Shown in pieces: positions 24,575 through 31,468 of a DNA stretch of 31,468 bases. Each line of letters begins with the position of its first letter. Position 1 is the stretch's first letter. Made by a program: the position numbers and the translations under genes. This stretch comes from Actinomycetes bacterium (GTDB taxonomy: Bacteria > Actinomycetota > Actinomycetes > S36-B12 > GCA-2699445), in contig JAHZKU010000139.1 of the NCBI GenBank assembly GCA_022600255.1, positions 1 to 31,468 on the forward strand, in the 5' to 3' direction. The notes below the pieces were generated by a model, which ran no database searches, was not told where the DNA came from, and worked only from the letters and a program-made list of their open reading frames with translations.

Positions 24575-26308
24575 ATGGCGAAGACGGTTGCACATGTTCT
24601 TTGGGAGATGCTCGAGAGCGCCGGTGTGAAGCGGGTTTATGGTGTCGTGGGGGACGCGCTAAACCCGACCTTGAATGCGCTGCGGGACTTCCCCGCGATC
24701 GAGTTCATTCACGTTCGGAACGAGGAGGCCGGCACGTTTGCTGCCAACGCGGAGTCCTTTGTGACCGGCGGACCCGTCGCCGTCTGTGGCACTTCGGGCC
24801 CGGGTGCCACCCATCTGATCAATGGCCTCTACGACGCCCTGCATGAGGGCACCCCCACCATTGCGATTGCAGGAGACGTCGCAACGTCAGAGATTGGGTC
24901 GGGGATGACGGAGGAAGTTGACACGACCCAGGCTTATGCAGCATGTACGTTGTGGCGAGACCGCGTTGAGGTGCCATCCCAGGCGCCCGCAGCCTTCAGA
25001 ACCGCAATCGACAAGGCGCTGGTCGACCGCGGCCCGGTAATGTTGAGCATTCCTGGCGACGTGGCCTCGGCCGCGTATCCCAAGCACGATGTGCCGACCC
25101 AACCCATACGAATGCGGCGACCGGTTGTGTGTCCAGCGCCGGCGGACTTGACGGAGTTGGCAGGCCACATCAACGCGGCCGAAAAGGTGGCAATCTTTGG
25201 CGGGGATGGTTGTTCAGACGCGGCCGATGAGGTCAAGGAACTTGCCCGACGAATCAACGCACCCGTGGGCTATTCCTGGCGCGGTAAGGCGTTCCTGGAG
25301 GAAGACAATCCAAATGGCGTGGGCATGTCGGGTCTCCTAGGCTGGGGTGGAGCCTATGACGCGATGCACAAGGCCGATCTGCTGCTCATGCTCGGTACCG
25401 ATTGGCCCTTTGATGATTTCTATCCCAAAGACGTTAAGACGGTGCAAGTTGACCTTGAGTCGGGACACTTGGGCCGACATGCACCGCACTTGGACGCTGG
25501 ATTTGTCGGAGATGTCGGCGACACAGTCCGAGCACTCTTACCACTCATCCAGCAGAAGAGTGATAGCACCTTTCTAGATAACACGCTGAAGAAGACTGCA
25601 AAGGCGAAGAAGCGCTTAAACCACTATGTAGAACATGGCCCCAAGATCACGCCGATCCGCCCGGAATATCTGATCTCGACAATCAGTGATCTCGCCGACG
25701 ACGACGCGGCCTTTACCGTTGACACCGGCACAGCATATATCTGGTCCGCCCGCTACCTAGAGATGACGTCGCAGCGGTCCTTGTTTGGCTCCGCATCATG
25801 GGCGAGTATGGCCAACGCAATGCCCAACTCCATGGGTATCCAGCTAGCCCAGCCAGATCGGCAGGTCGTTGCTTTCTGCGGTGACGGTGGCGTCTCGATG
25901 CTCATGGGCGAACTCATTACCATCGCGGAGCGTCAACTGCCGGTGAAGCTGTTTGTCCTGAACAACGGAATGCTTGATTTTGTAAACATCGAGTTTCAGG
26001 AGGCCGGATTGCGCCCGTTCGGCACGACATTGTGGAATCCAAACTTCGCAAAAGTTGCTGAGGCGATGGGTCTGACCGGGATGCGGGTGGAAGACCCAGC
26101 AACAATGCCGGATCAGGTTGGGGCAGCCTTAGCCACCCCCGGCCCAGTCCTGATAGACGTGGTTGTGGAGCAGCACGCATTGGCCGTACCACCGCATGTT
26201 TCGCCAGCGATGGGGCGCCGCTTCGGATATTCGCAAATGCGGCAGGTGCTGCATGGCGACGTCAAGGACGTCGCGGACAATGTGGACAAGAACCTAGGAC
26301 TCATCTGA
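24575..26308 (+). CDS. poxB: pyruvate oxidase / quinone-dependent pyruvate dehydrogenase
   Basis: The 577-residue TPP enzyme has PoxB architecture and length. The N-terminal pyrimidine domain has the RNEEAG glutamate that activates TPP, the middle domain is FAD-binding (FGGDGCSDAADEVKEL), and the C-terminal pyrophosphate domain has the GDGG...NN motif (about 436-463). PoxB converts pyruvate to acetate and CO2 and reduces the quinone pool at the membrane; the C-terminal tail in E. coli binds lipid. Other members of the family (acetolactate synthase, oxalyl-CoA decarboxylase) are less close in motif detail. The ATG at 24575 with AAGGG seven bases upstream is preferred over the longer frame from 24452. 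Confidence 0.88.
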   Translation: MAKTVAHVLWEMLESAGVKRVYGVVGDALNPTLNALRDFPAIEFIHVRNEEAGTFAANAESFVTGGPVAVCGTSGPGATHLINGLYDALHEGTPTIAIAGDVATSEIGSGMTEEVDTTQAYAACTLWRDRVEVPSQAPAAFRTAIDKALVDRGPVMLSIPGDVASAAYPKHDVPTQPIRMRRPVVCPAPADLTELAGHINAAEKVAIFGGDGCSDAADEVKELARRINAPVGYSWRGKAFLEEDNPNGVGMSGLLGWGGAYDAMHKADLLLMLGTDWPFDDFYPKDVKTVQVDLESGHLGRHAPHLDAGFVGDVGDTVRALLPLIQQKSDSTFLDNTLKKTAKAKKRLNHYVEHGPKITPIRPEYLISTISDLADDDAAFTVDTGTAYIWSARYLEMTSQRSLFGSASWASMANAMPNSMGIQLAQPDRQVVAFCGDGGVSMLMGELITIAERQLPVKLFVLNNGMLDFVNIEFQEAGLRPFGTTLWNPNFAKVAEAMGLTGMRVEDPATMPDQVGAALATPGPVLIDVVVEQHALAVPPHVSPAMGRRFGYSQMRQVLHGDVKDVADNVDKNLGLI

Positions 26309-26385
26309 TCCGGCCTACGCGGCCCCGCTGGTTCTCGCTGGACGCTATTTCCTGGTGGCGGATTTGATCAGCCTGCAACTAGGTG

Positions 26386-26748
26386 CTACCAGAACACCGC
26401 AATGATCACGTTCAGAATAGACAGCACGCCGATCAATCCCCAGATGGCGCTGCTGATCTCCGGCTTCTTGCGGTTCATAAGTAGTACCACCAACACAGCT
26501 AGCACCACGATCAGCTTCACGGCGATCTTCGCGTTGTTCGGCAACGAGTAGTCTTCCGGGTCGCTATCGTGCAGCGGATACAACAACCCCACGAGGAGGA
26601 GACCGGTCACTAGCTGGATCAGAGCGCCGTGCAACATGGCGTTGTTCACCACCCGGGGCGAACTCTTGATCTGAACCAAGAAGCCGCCGATTAGTGATGC
26701 AAGGCCCAGGAAGTGCAAGACCAGGATGATGTTGAAGGCGAACGACAT
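26386..26748 (-). CDS. four-helix membrane protein of unknown function
   Basis: The 120-residue protein is mostly hydrophobic, with four predicted membrane helices (about 5-25, 38-60, 72-92 and 98-118). A charged loop HDSDPEDYSLPNNAK separates helices two and three, and a basic NRKKPE loop separates three and four. The first helix has a conserved-looking LHFLGLASLIGGF segment. I do not recognise a family; similar small integral membrane proteins are common in Actinomycetota. It converges on poxB. Confidence 0.75.
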   Translation of the reverse strand: MSFAFNIILVLHFLGLASLIGGFLVQIKSSPRVVNNAMLHGALIQLVTGLLLVGLLYPLHDSDPEDYSLPNNAKIAVKLIVVLAVLVVLLMNRKKPEISSAIWGLIGVLSILNVIIAVFW

Positions 26749-26813
26749 ACCTAGAGTTTCTCACTTTGAGGTGCGGGCGCTGTCACCGGTCATGCTCAGG
26801 TGAGCGGGCGGTG

Positions 26814-26827
26814 GGGGACTGGTCCCC
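26814..26827 (+). promoter_or_regulatory. hairpin in the ABC-F upstream region
   Basis: GGGGAC-TG-GTCCCC is a perfect 6-bp stem with a two-base loop, followed by TT, about 145 bases before the ABC-F start. It could act in an attenuation-type leader or terminate an upstream transcript. Confidence 0.3.
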
Positions 26828-26900
26828 TTGCAGGAATGAGGTAAGGACGTGACTGGCTGACCTAGGTTCTGCTGGTTTCTATTCAGGTCTGTTGCGTCTG

Positions 26901-26972
26901 ATGAGTACCGTAGCGTCATGCACCGAAGCAGGGCCCTATGCCAGGTGTTGCACCCTGTGCTGGGTGAGCTAA
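26901..26972 (+). promoter_or_regulatory. candidate 23-residue leader ORF abutting the ABC-F start
   Basis: ATG at 26901 to TAA at 26970-26972 encodes 23 residues with four Cys. Its stop immediately precedes the ABC-F ATG and the frame is the same. No clear ribosome site is present. An overlapping second ORF (26918-26980, 20 residues) ends inside the ABC-F start region. Confidence 0.25.
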
Positions 26973-28616
26973 ATGATTGAACTCCACAACGTGACGATCG
27001 GGCGCGGCTCCACTGAGTTGGCGCACAGCGTCAGTTTTGCTGTCGCCGCCGGGGATGTTGTCGGCCTGGTCGGTTCGAATGGATGCGGGAAATCCACCCT
27101 CCTAGAAACGCTCGCAGGCAAACTTGCGCCGTTGTCCGGCGTGATTGACCAACCCGCAGCGACGCGCGTCGGACTACTGGGTCAGGAACTGGATGCGGTG
27201 CCCGGGGCCACCGCCTATTCCTTTGTGGGTGCGGCGACCGGCGTGCGTGCGGCCCAGGAACGCCTAGACGCCGCAACGGCTCAGTTGCAGTCGACGCCGG
27301 AACATCGCAGGACCGTGCAGGAGTATGACGCCGCGTTGCACGCTTGGCTAGCCAGCGGAGCCGCCGAGCTCCCGGAGAACTTTGCCCGAGTTGCTCGCCA
27401 GGTTGCTTTCTCGCTCGGCGCCGAGACGCCCGTCGCGCAACTGTCGGGGGGAGAGCAGGCCCGATTGGGGCTCATGGCCGTCCTGCTCGGCAGGTTCGAC
27501 CTGCTGCTCCTTGACGAGCCCACCAACGACCTTGATTCGGCGGGACTGGCCTGGCTCACCCGCTTCATTCATCAGAGGCAAAGCCCAACCATCGTTGTCA
27601 GTCACGATCGTGGCTTCTTGGCCGAAGTGACGACCGCCATTGTTGAGTTTGACGCGGCCCTAGACCAGGTGTCCTACTTCGCGGCTGGATACGACACCTG
27701 GCAACGTGATCGCCAGCGCTTGCGGGCCAGTGCGGCCCAGGCCCACGTGGCGGGCTTGCAGCGGCGAGACCGACTGCTCAGCCAAGCCGATGCCGCCACT
27801 CGTGCCGCGCAACGAGGGGCCAACCGGGCGGACCGTGCCTTCGCTGAGGGTCGCGTCGACAAGCTGCAGCGAGGTGCCATGCGCGAGGGCGCGACATCGG
27901 CGGGTTCTGCCGCGACCAGGCTTCGCAAAGAAGCGGCTGCTGTGGACGTGCCGTCAGCACCTCGGAAACAGTGGGATCTGCGGTTCAGCTTTCCTGAGCA
28001 GAGCACTTCTGCTGCAGGGCTTGTCACGCTGCAGGACGCTCGAGTGCAGCGCGGCCCACTGGCGTTAGGTCCGCTCAACCTGAGCATTCACGCGGGAGAC
28101 AAGATCCAGCTCACCGGCAGAAACGGAACGGGGAAATCGACACTGGCTGGGCTGGTGGCTGGCACGCTCCCGCCCGAAACGGGCACCGTGAGCCAGGCCC
28201 CCGGCATCCGGCTGCACACCCTGGACCAAGGACGCTCCCTACCCGTACATCAAACCGCATTGAGTGCGGCCGTGGCCCTAGCCGAAGTGCCCGAGGTTGC
28301 GGCGCGCTCGGTCCTAGCGAAGTTTGGGTTGGATGCGGCTGACATGGCTAAACCCTGTGGCCAGCTCTCGCCGGGAGAGCGCACCCGGCTGCAACTTGCG
28401 GTGATGTCAGTGGTCCCTGCCACACTCCTCGTGCTTGATGAGCCGACCAATCACCTAGACCTTCCTGCGATCGAACAACTCGAAGATGCCTTGGGTCGCT
28501 TTGCTGGTGCCATCCTGTTGATCACACACGATGTTCGGCTAGAGCAGGCGTTCACCGCCACCTCCGTCTGGGGTATTGCACCCTCAGGTTTGGTCCGCGT
28601 GACCGGGGCGCAGTGA
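26973..28616 (+). CDS. ABC-F family ATPase
   Basis: The 547-residue soluble protein has two ABC ATPase domains and no membrane segment. Domain 1 has Walker A GSNGCGKS (34-41), signature LSGGE near 157 and LLLLDEPTND near 176-185. Domain 2 has Walker A GRNGTGKS (about 381-388), signature LSPGE near 464 and LLVLDEPTNHLD near 485. The linker (about 250-325) is basic and Arg/Ala-rich, as in the P-site tRNA interaction motif of ABC-F factors. These proteins act on the ribosome E site, either for translation quality control or as antibiotic-resistance factors; which one cannot be told. GGTGAG lies about six bases before the ATG. Confidence 0.88.
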   Translation: MIELHNVTIGRGSTELAHSVSFAVAAGDVVGLVGSNGCGKSTLLETLAGKLAPLSGVIDQPAATRVGLLGQELDAVPGATAYSFVGAATGVRAAQERLDAATAQLQSTPEHRRTVQEYDAALHAWLASGAAELPENFARVARQVAFSLGAETPVAQLSGGEQARLGLMAVLLGRFDLLLLDEPTNDLDSAGLAWLTRFIHQRQSPTIVVSHDRGFLAEVTTAIVEFDAALDQVSYFAAGYDTWQRDRQRLRASAAQAHVAGLQRRDRLLSQADAATRAAQRGANRADRAFAEGRVDKLQRGAMREGATSAGSAATRLRKEAAAVDVPSAPRKQWDLRFSFPEQSTSAAGLVTLQDARVQRGPLALGPLNLSIHAGDKIQLTGRNGTGKSTLAGLVAGTLPPETGTVSQAPGIRLHTLDQGRSLPVHQTALSAAVALAEVPEVAARSVLAKFGLDAADMAKPCGQLSPGERTRLQLAVMSVVPATLLVLDEPTNHLDLPAIEQLEDALGRFAGAILLITHDVRLEQAFTATSVWGIAPSGLVRVTGAQ

Positions 28617-28668
28617 TCGGGAAGTCGGACATCCAGACCCCAGGTCTAGCCCTAGCATCGAGCCGAGG

Positions 28669-28740
28669 GCCGGTCGCCAGCAGCCGGTAGCCAGCAGCCG
28701 GTCGCCGAAAGCCTATGACCGAGAGCAGCAGCCGGTAGCA
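28669..28740. repeat. short tandem repeat upstream of the Nif3-like gene
   Basis: Two copies of a 14-base unit GCCGGT[A/C]GCCAGCA (28669-28682 and 28683-28696) are followed by GCCGGTCGCC at 28697 and GCCGGTAGCA at 28731, separated by about 24 unrelated bases. It ends seven bases before the next gene's GTG. Confidence 0.6.
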
Positions 28741-28747
28741 TGACGAC

Positions 28748-29908
28748 GTGACCAGCGGTAAGAACTCCATTCCAGCCTTGGCCGAGGTGCTGACCCTGTT
28801 AGATCGCTCCTACGATCCAGCCACCGCTGAGCCCTGGGACCAAGTCGGTCTCGTATCTGGTGCGCTGGAGCAACCCGTGAGCAGAGTGCTTTTTGCGGTG
28901 GATCCGATCCTGCCGGTCATCGAGGAAGCTGTTGCTGGCCAGTATGACCTGCTCGTGACCCATCACCCGCTGCTGTTGCACGGCATCCACGCAATGGCCG
29001 ACTCTTCGGCCAAAGGCCGAGCCCTGCGAACTCTGGTGCGCAATGACGTGGCCCTGTATTGCGCTCATACGAATGCTGATGCCGCTGAGGGTGGCGTGAA
29101 CGCGGCCTTGGCGCAGCTTGTGGGCATTTCAGACCCGAAGCCGATTCGGCCGATTCCTGACGTGGACCTCAGCAAAATGACGGTGTTTGTCCCTCCCGAT
29201 CAAGTGGACCCAGTCCTGGCAGCCATGTTTGCGGCAGGGGCTGGCCAGATTGGGGACTATGACTCCTGTGCCTTCCGAAGTCAGGGAGTGGGGCAGTTCC
29301 GACCCAACCGCGGAGCCCAGCCCTACCTTGGCGAGGTCGGCGTCTTGGAACAGGTGTCGGAGACCAGAGTGGAATTGGTCCTACCGCGAGAGTTAATCCA
29401 ACCAATCGTTGCCGCCATGATGTCCGCTCACCCCTATGAAACTCCGGCGTATGACGTCCTAGAGTTGGCCCCAATGCCAGGCAAGCGCGGTTTGGGACGG
29501 TGGGGGAGCTTACCGGCCCCCCGGTCGGTGGCGGAGTTGGCGCAGCAGCTCGCCAATCACTTACCCCCGACCCATCATGGCGTCCGAGTGGCAGGAGACG
29601 TCGCGGCGCCGGTATCAGCGGTGGCTGTCTGCGGCGGGGCCGGGGATTCCCTGCTGCCCCATGTGCGTCGCCTGCCTGTGCAGGCCTACGTCACTAGTGA
29701 TCTGCGGCATCATCCAGCCTCCGATCATCTGGCCGAGGACGGTTGCGCGCTGCTCGACATCGCGCACTATGCCGGTGAGTGGCTCTGGCTGGCAGACGCA
29801 GCGCGTAAGTTGGTGTCAGACTCAGCTCAACATCACTGGCAACTCCACAGCGCCGTCTCCGAACTCAATACGGATCCTTGGTCGGCGCACTACACGAGGT
29901 CACAATGA
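28748..29908 (+). CDS. Nif3-like dinuclear metal centre protein
   Basis: The 386-residue member of the NIF3/YbgI family has metal-ligand motifs THHPLLLHG near the N-terminus, CAHTNADAAEGGVNAAL, and C-terminal TSDLRHHPASDHL and DIAHYAGEW. The middle carries the PII-like insertion (VFVPPDQVDPVLAAMFAAG...AHPYETPAYDVLEL) that makes the longer actinobacterial form. The biochemical role is not established; a metal-dependent hydrolase on a nucleotide substrate has been proposed for the family. The start is GTG at 28748 without a good Shine-Dalgarno. The stop overlaps the ATG of the zinc-ribbon gene (ATGA), the usual actinobacterial pairing. Confidence 0.9.
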   Translation: MTSGKNSIPALAEVLTLLDRSYDPATAEPWDQVGLVSGALEQPVSRVLFAVDPILPVIEEAVAGQYDLLVTHHPLLLHGIHAMADSSAKGRALRTLVRNDVALYCAHTNADAAEGGVNAALAQLVGISDPKPIRPIPDVDLSKMTVFVPPDQVDPVLAAMFAAGAGQIGDYDSCAFRSQGVGQFRPNRGAQPYLGEVGVLEQVSETRVELVLPRELIQPIVAAMMSAHPYETPAYDVLELAPMPGKRGLGRWGSLPAPRSVAELAQQLANHLPPTHHGVRVAGDVAAPVSAVAVCGGAGDSLLPHVRRLPVQAYVTSDLRHHPASDHLAEDGCALLDIAHYAGEWLWLADAARKLVSDSAQHHWQLHSAVSELNTDPWSAHYTRSQ

Positions 29909-30630
29909 GAATTCCGGTTTCGGAACAGCACAAACTCCTGGAATTGCAGGACTTAGATCGCCAACTAGCCAAGGCGACGCACGCCCTTACCAACTCGCAG
30001 GCCGAACGTGAGTTGCAGGAAATGCAGCAGAACATGCGTAACTTGAAAGTCAGTGCTGTCCGAACCGCCACCGAGGCGGACGATTTCGGTAGGCAGGCCC
30101 GGCGGATCGATGAGGACCTTGACCGGGTGCGTGCCCGGCACAAGAGGAATACTGAGTTGGCGGACTCCGGGGTTGATGCCAGGGTCGCCCGGGAGCTCGA
30201 GCACGAGTCAGAATCCCTCAAACGACGCCAGATTGAACTAGAAGACGCAGAGATGTCGTTTTTGGAGCAGCAAGAGGCAGCCCTAGCCAAGGCCAAGGAC
30301 ATGCAAGCGCGCAGCGATCAGTTGCAAAACGACGTCACACAACGGCAAGCGGATGTGGACCAGGAAACCGCCGCAGCCAAGACCAAGATTCGCACCTTGC
30401 GAGCGGACCGAGCCAGCCTGCTCGAAGCAATCCCGGTCGAGTTGGTGTCCCTGTACGACCAAGCCAAACTCCAGCGCGGGATCGGGGTCGCTCGTCTTGA
30501 GGGGACGCAATGCTCGGCCTGTCGTATCGAGATGACACCGATGGAAGTGGATCGCTTGGCTGGTTTGGATCCCGAAGTTGTGGAGCAGTGCGAGGAATGC
30601 GGTTGCCCGCTGATTCGCGAGGCCCAGTAG
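29905..30630 (+). CDS. coiled-coil protein with C-terminal C4 zinc ribbon
   Basis: The 241-residue protein has a long predicted coiled coil (about 10-165, rich in Leu, Glu, Gln and Arg heptads) and a C-terminal C4 zinc ribbon: CSAC at 203-206 and CEEC at 229-232, with an extra Cys at 234. It matches the family that follows Nif3 in Actinomycetota (zf-RING_7 type), whose function is poorly defined; a nucleic-acid or assembly role is inference. The ATG at 29905 overlaps the nif3 stop (ATGA) and has GAGG upstream; an earlier start at 29878 lies inside nif3. Confidence 0.9.
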   Translation: MRIPVSEQHKLLELQDLDRQLAKATHALTNSQAERELQEMQQNMRNLKVSAVRTATEADDFGRQARRIDEDLDRVRARHKRNTELADSGVDARVARELEHESESLKRRQIELEDAEMSFLEQQEAALAKAKDMQARSDQLQNDVTQRQADVDQETAAAKTKIRTLRADRASLLEAIPVELVSLYDQAKLQRGIGVARLEGTQCSACRIEMTPMEVDRLAGLDPEVVEQCEECGCPLIREAQ

Positions 30631-30766
30631 CGATGGCGCGTGGCGCGTGAACGTGCTTGGCACCGGTCGGCCGTGGTGAGATGGTTGTGAACCTTGCCGG
30701 GCGGAATCCGCAGCCGGCTGCGGGCCTAGCTACGAGTAACCTCCTCGTGCGCGCTGACCATACTGA

Positions 30767-30898
30767 ACTGAGGTCACTCGCGGCACCAGCCTCCTGCGCG
30801 ATCGCGGCCAGATCGTGGGCGCTGCCGTGGGCCTGATTACCGAGGCCAAGGCGGACCAAGCGGTCCGTAGCCTCATGTTGGGAGCGGACCCGGGCTAG
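30767..30898 (+). pseudogene. possible remnant of an old-yellow-enzyme (FMN oxidoreductase) C-terminus
   Basis: The frame from 30767 to the TAG at 30898 encodes 43 residues containing LLRDRGQIVGAAVGLITEA and then KADQAVRS..LMLGADPG. This resembles the phosphate-binding end of old yellow enzymes (R..I...AVGLITE..QA..I..G.AD.V.LGR..L.DP). A stop (TGA at 30764) precedes it and the rest of such an enzyme is absent, so it would be a decayed fragment. The match is short, so chance similarity cannot be excluded. Confidence 0.3.
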
Positions 30899-31074
30899 TC
30901 CGTGCCGGAGGCCAGGTGGGCAGTCTTGGCGCGCCAGCCTAGGGGCGAAATCGGAGACTAGGAATGATGACTCGGTAATACCGGGGGCGCGGGTTACAGA
31001 TCTCTATTTGCGCTCCAAGCGGCTGATTGTCCGACCCGAAAAGCGGATCCGAGAGTCGGTGCCGCAATCTCGGC

Positions 31075-31080
31075 TAACCT
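31075..31080 (+). promoter_or_regulatory. candidate -10 element of rnpB
   Basis: TAACCT ends seven bases before the first base of the RNase P RNA, a good position for a -10 box. No convincing -35 is visible at the expected place, so the promoter is only tentative. Confidence 0.35.
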
Positions 31081-31087
31081 TAGTTTC

Positions 31088-31468
31088 GGCGAGTCGGTCG
31101 GGCGGCCGCGGCACTTTTGTGTCGAGGAAAGTCCGGACTCCACAGGACAGAGCGGTGGGTAACGCCCACCCGGGGAGACCCGCGGGCAAGTGCAACAGAA
31201 AGCAAACCGCCTCCGGCAACGGAGGTCAGGGTGAAACGGTGGTGTAAGAGACCACCAGCAGGTGTGGTGACACATCTGGCTAGGTAAACCCCGCTCGGAG
31301 CAAGATCAAGAAGAGCCACGGTTTCGACCGGGTTCGTGTGGACGGGTGGTCCGCCCGGTGTCCACAGGTAGGTCGCACCAGGTTGCTGGCAACAGCAGTC
31401 GCAGATGGATGGCCGCCGCCACCCAGGTATGGGTGAGGCACAGAATCCGGCTTACAGACCGACTCGCC
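31088..31468 (+). ncRNA. rnpB: RNase P RNA, bacterial class A
   Basis: This is the catalytic RNA that removes 5' leaders from pre-tRNA. The 5' end GGCGAGTCGGTC (31088-31099) is a perfect 12-base complement of GACCGACTCGCC (31457-31468), closing helix P1. The core block GAGGAAAGTCCGGACTCC (31124-31141) and the 3' block ACAGAATCCGGCTTACAG are the universally conserved P4/J regions, and AGTGCAACAGAAAGCAAACCGCC is the third. The window ends exactly at the P1 terminus, so the RNA is essentially complete (about 381 bases); any 3' tail lies outside. Confidence 0.95.

Larger units (their letters stand above)
30631..31087. other. intergenic region before rnpB
   Basis: These 457 bases have no intact gene. 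They hold a 16-base perfect palindrome CCGCAGCCGGCTGCGG (30708-30723), which may terminate the upstream operon. They also hold the degraded fragment listed separately and the rnpB promoter region. Confidence 0.45.

Noticed and set aside
28552..28770. 72-residue minus-strand ORF with RLLATG-like repeats
   Set aside because: It is a translation of the GCCGGT tandem repeat, not a gene.
1..31468. CRISPR array, insertion sequence or prophage
   Set aside because: No regularly spaced repeats, transposase motifs or phage genes are seen; the few repeats are short and local.

Overview
The window looks like chromosomal DNA from a member of the Actinomycetota. GC content is high, roughly 60% judged by eye. 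GTG and TTG starts are common. Several families restricted to or typical of Actinomycetota are present: DUF3145, a DUF3052 protein next to aceE, a homodimeric AceE-type pyruvate dehydrogenase E1, and a Nif3 / zinc-ribbon gene pair. I cannot name the genus. There are no CRISPR arrays, insertion sequences or phage structural genes.

Layout. Positions 1-3291 (minus): an operon of a sodium:solute symporter, a two-helix membrane protein and an alpha/beta hydrolase cut by the window edge. It faces treT, the trehalose glycosyltransferring synthase (3553-4989), across a 261-bp gap with a palindromic element. Positions 5065-9665 (plus): methylcrotonyl-CoA carboxylase beta and alpha subunits and HMG-CoA lyase, i.e. 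the lower leucine-degradation pathway, with tight or overlapping junctions. An acyl-CoA dehydrogenase (13020-14168) and a BioY biotin transporter (14198-15073) probably belong to the same physiology, because the carboxylase needs biotin. Inserted between them are a DUF4396 membrane protein and a two-gene minus-strand operon, an AAA ATPase with DUF3696-like features plus a phospholipase-D/MIT_C-like protein. That pair is the best candidate for an undescribed (possibly defence-type) system here.

Positions 15230-19828 hold an alpha/beta hydrolase, DUF3145, a ferritin-like/VIT iron transporter fusion, a small lipoprotein and a lipoprotein polysaccharide deacetylase. Positions 19919-22651 encode AceE, but the reading frame is broken by one in-frame TAA at codon 389, with otherwise intact sequence on both sides. 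Next come an SRPBCC protein, a DUF3052 protein, tRNA-Val(TAC), a gene-free stretch, pyruvate oxidase (poxB), a four-helix membrane protein and an ABC-F ATPase preceded by candidate leader ORFs. The window ends with a Nif3-like protein, a coiled-coil/C4 zinc-ribbon protein, what looks like a decayed old-yellow-enzyme fragment, and the RNase P RNA gene (rnpB), whose closing P1 strand finishes at the last base.

Together the metabolic genes suggest a heterotroph that uses leucine/branched-chain carbon and pyruvate and handles trehalose. All functions are from reading the sequence; no database search was run.
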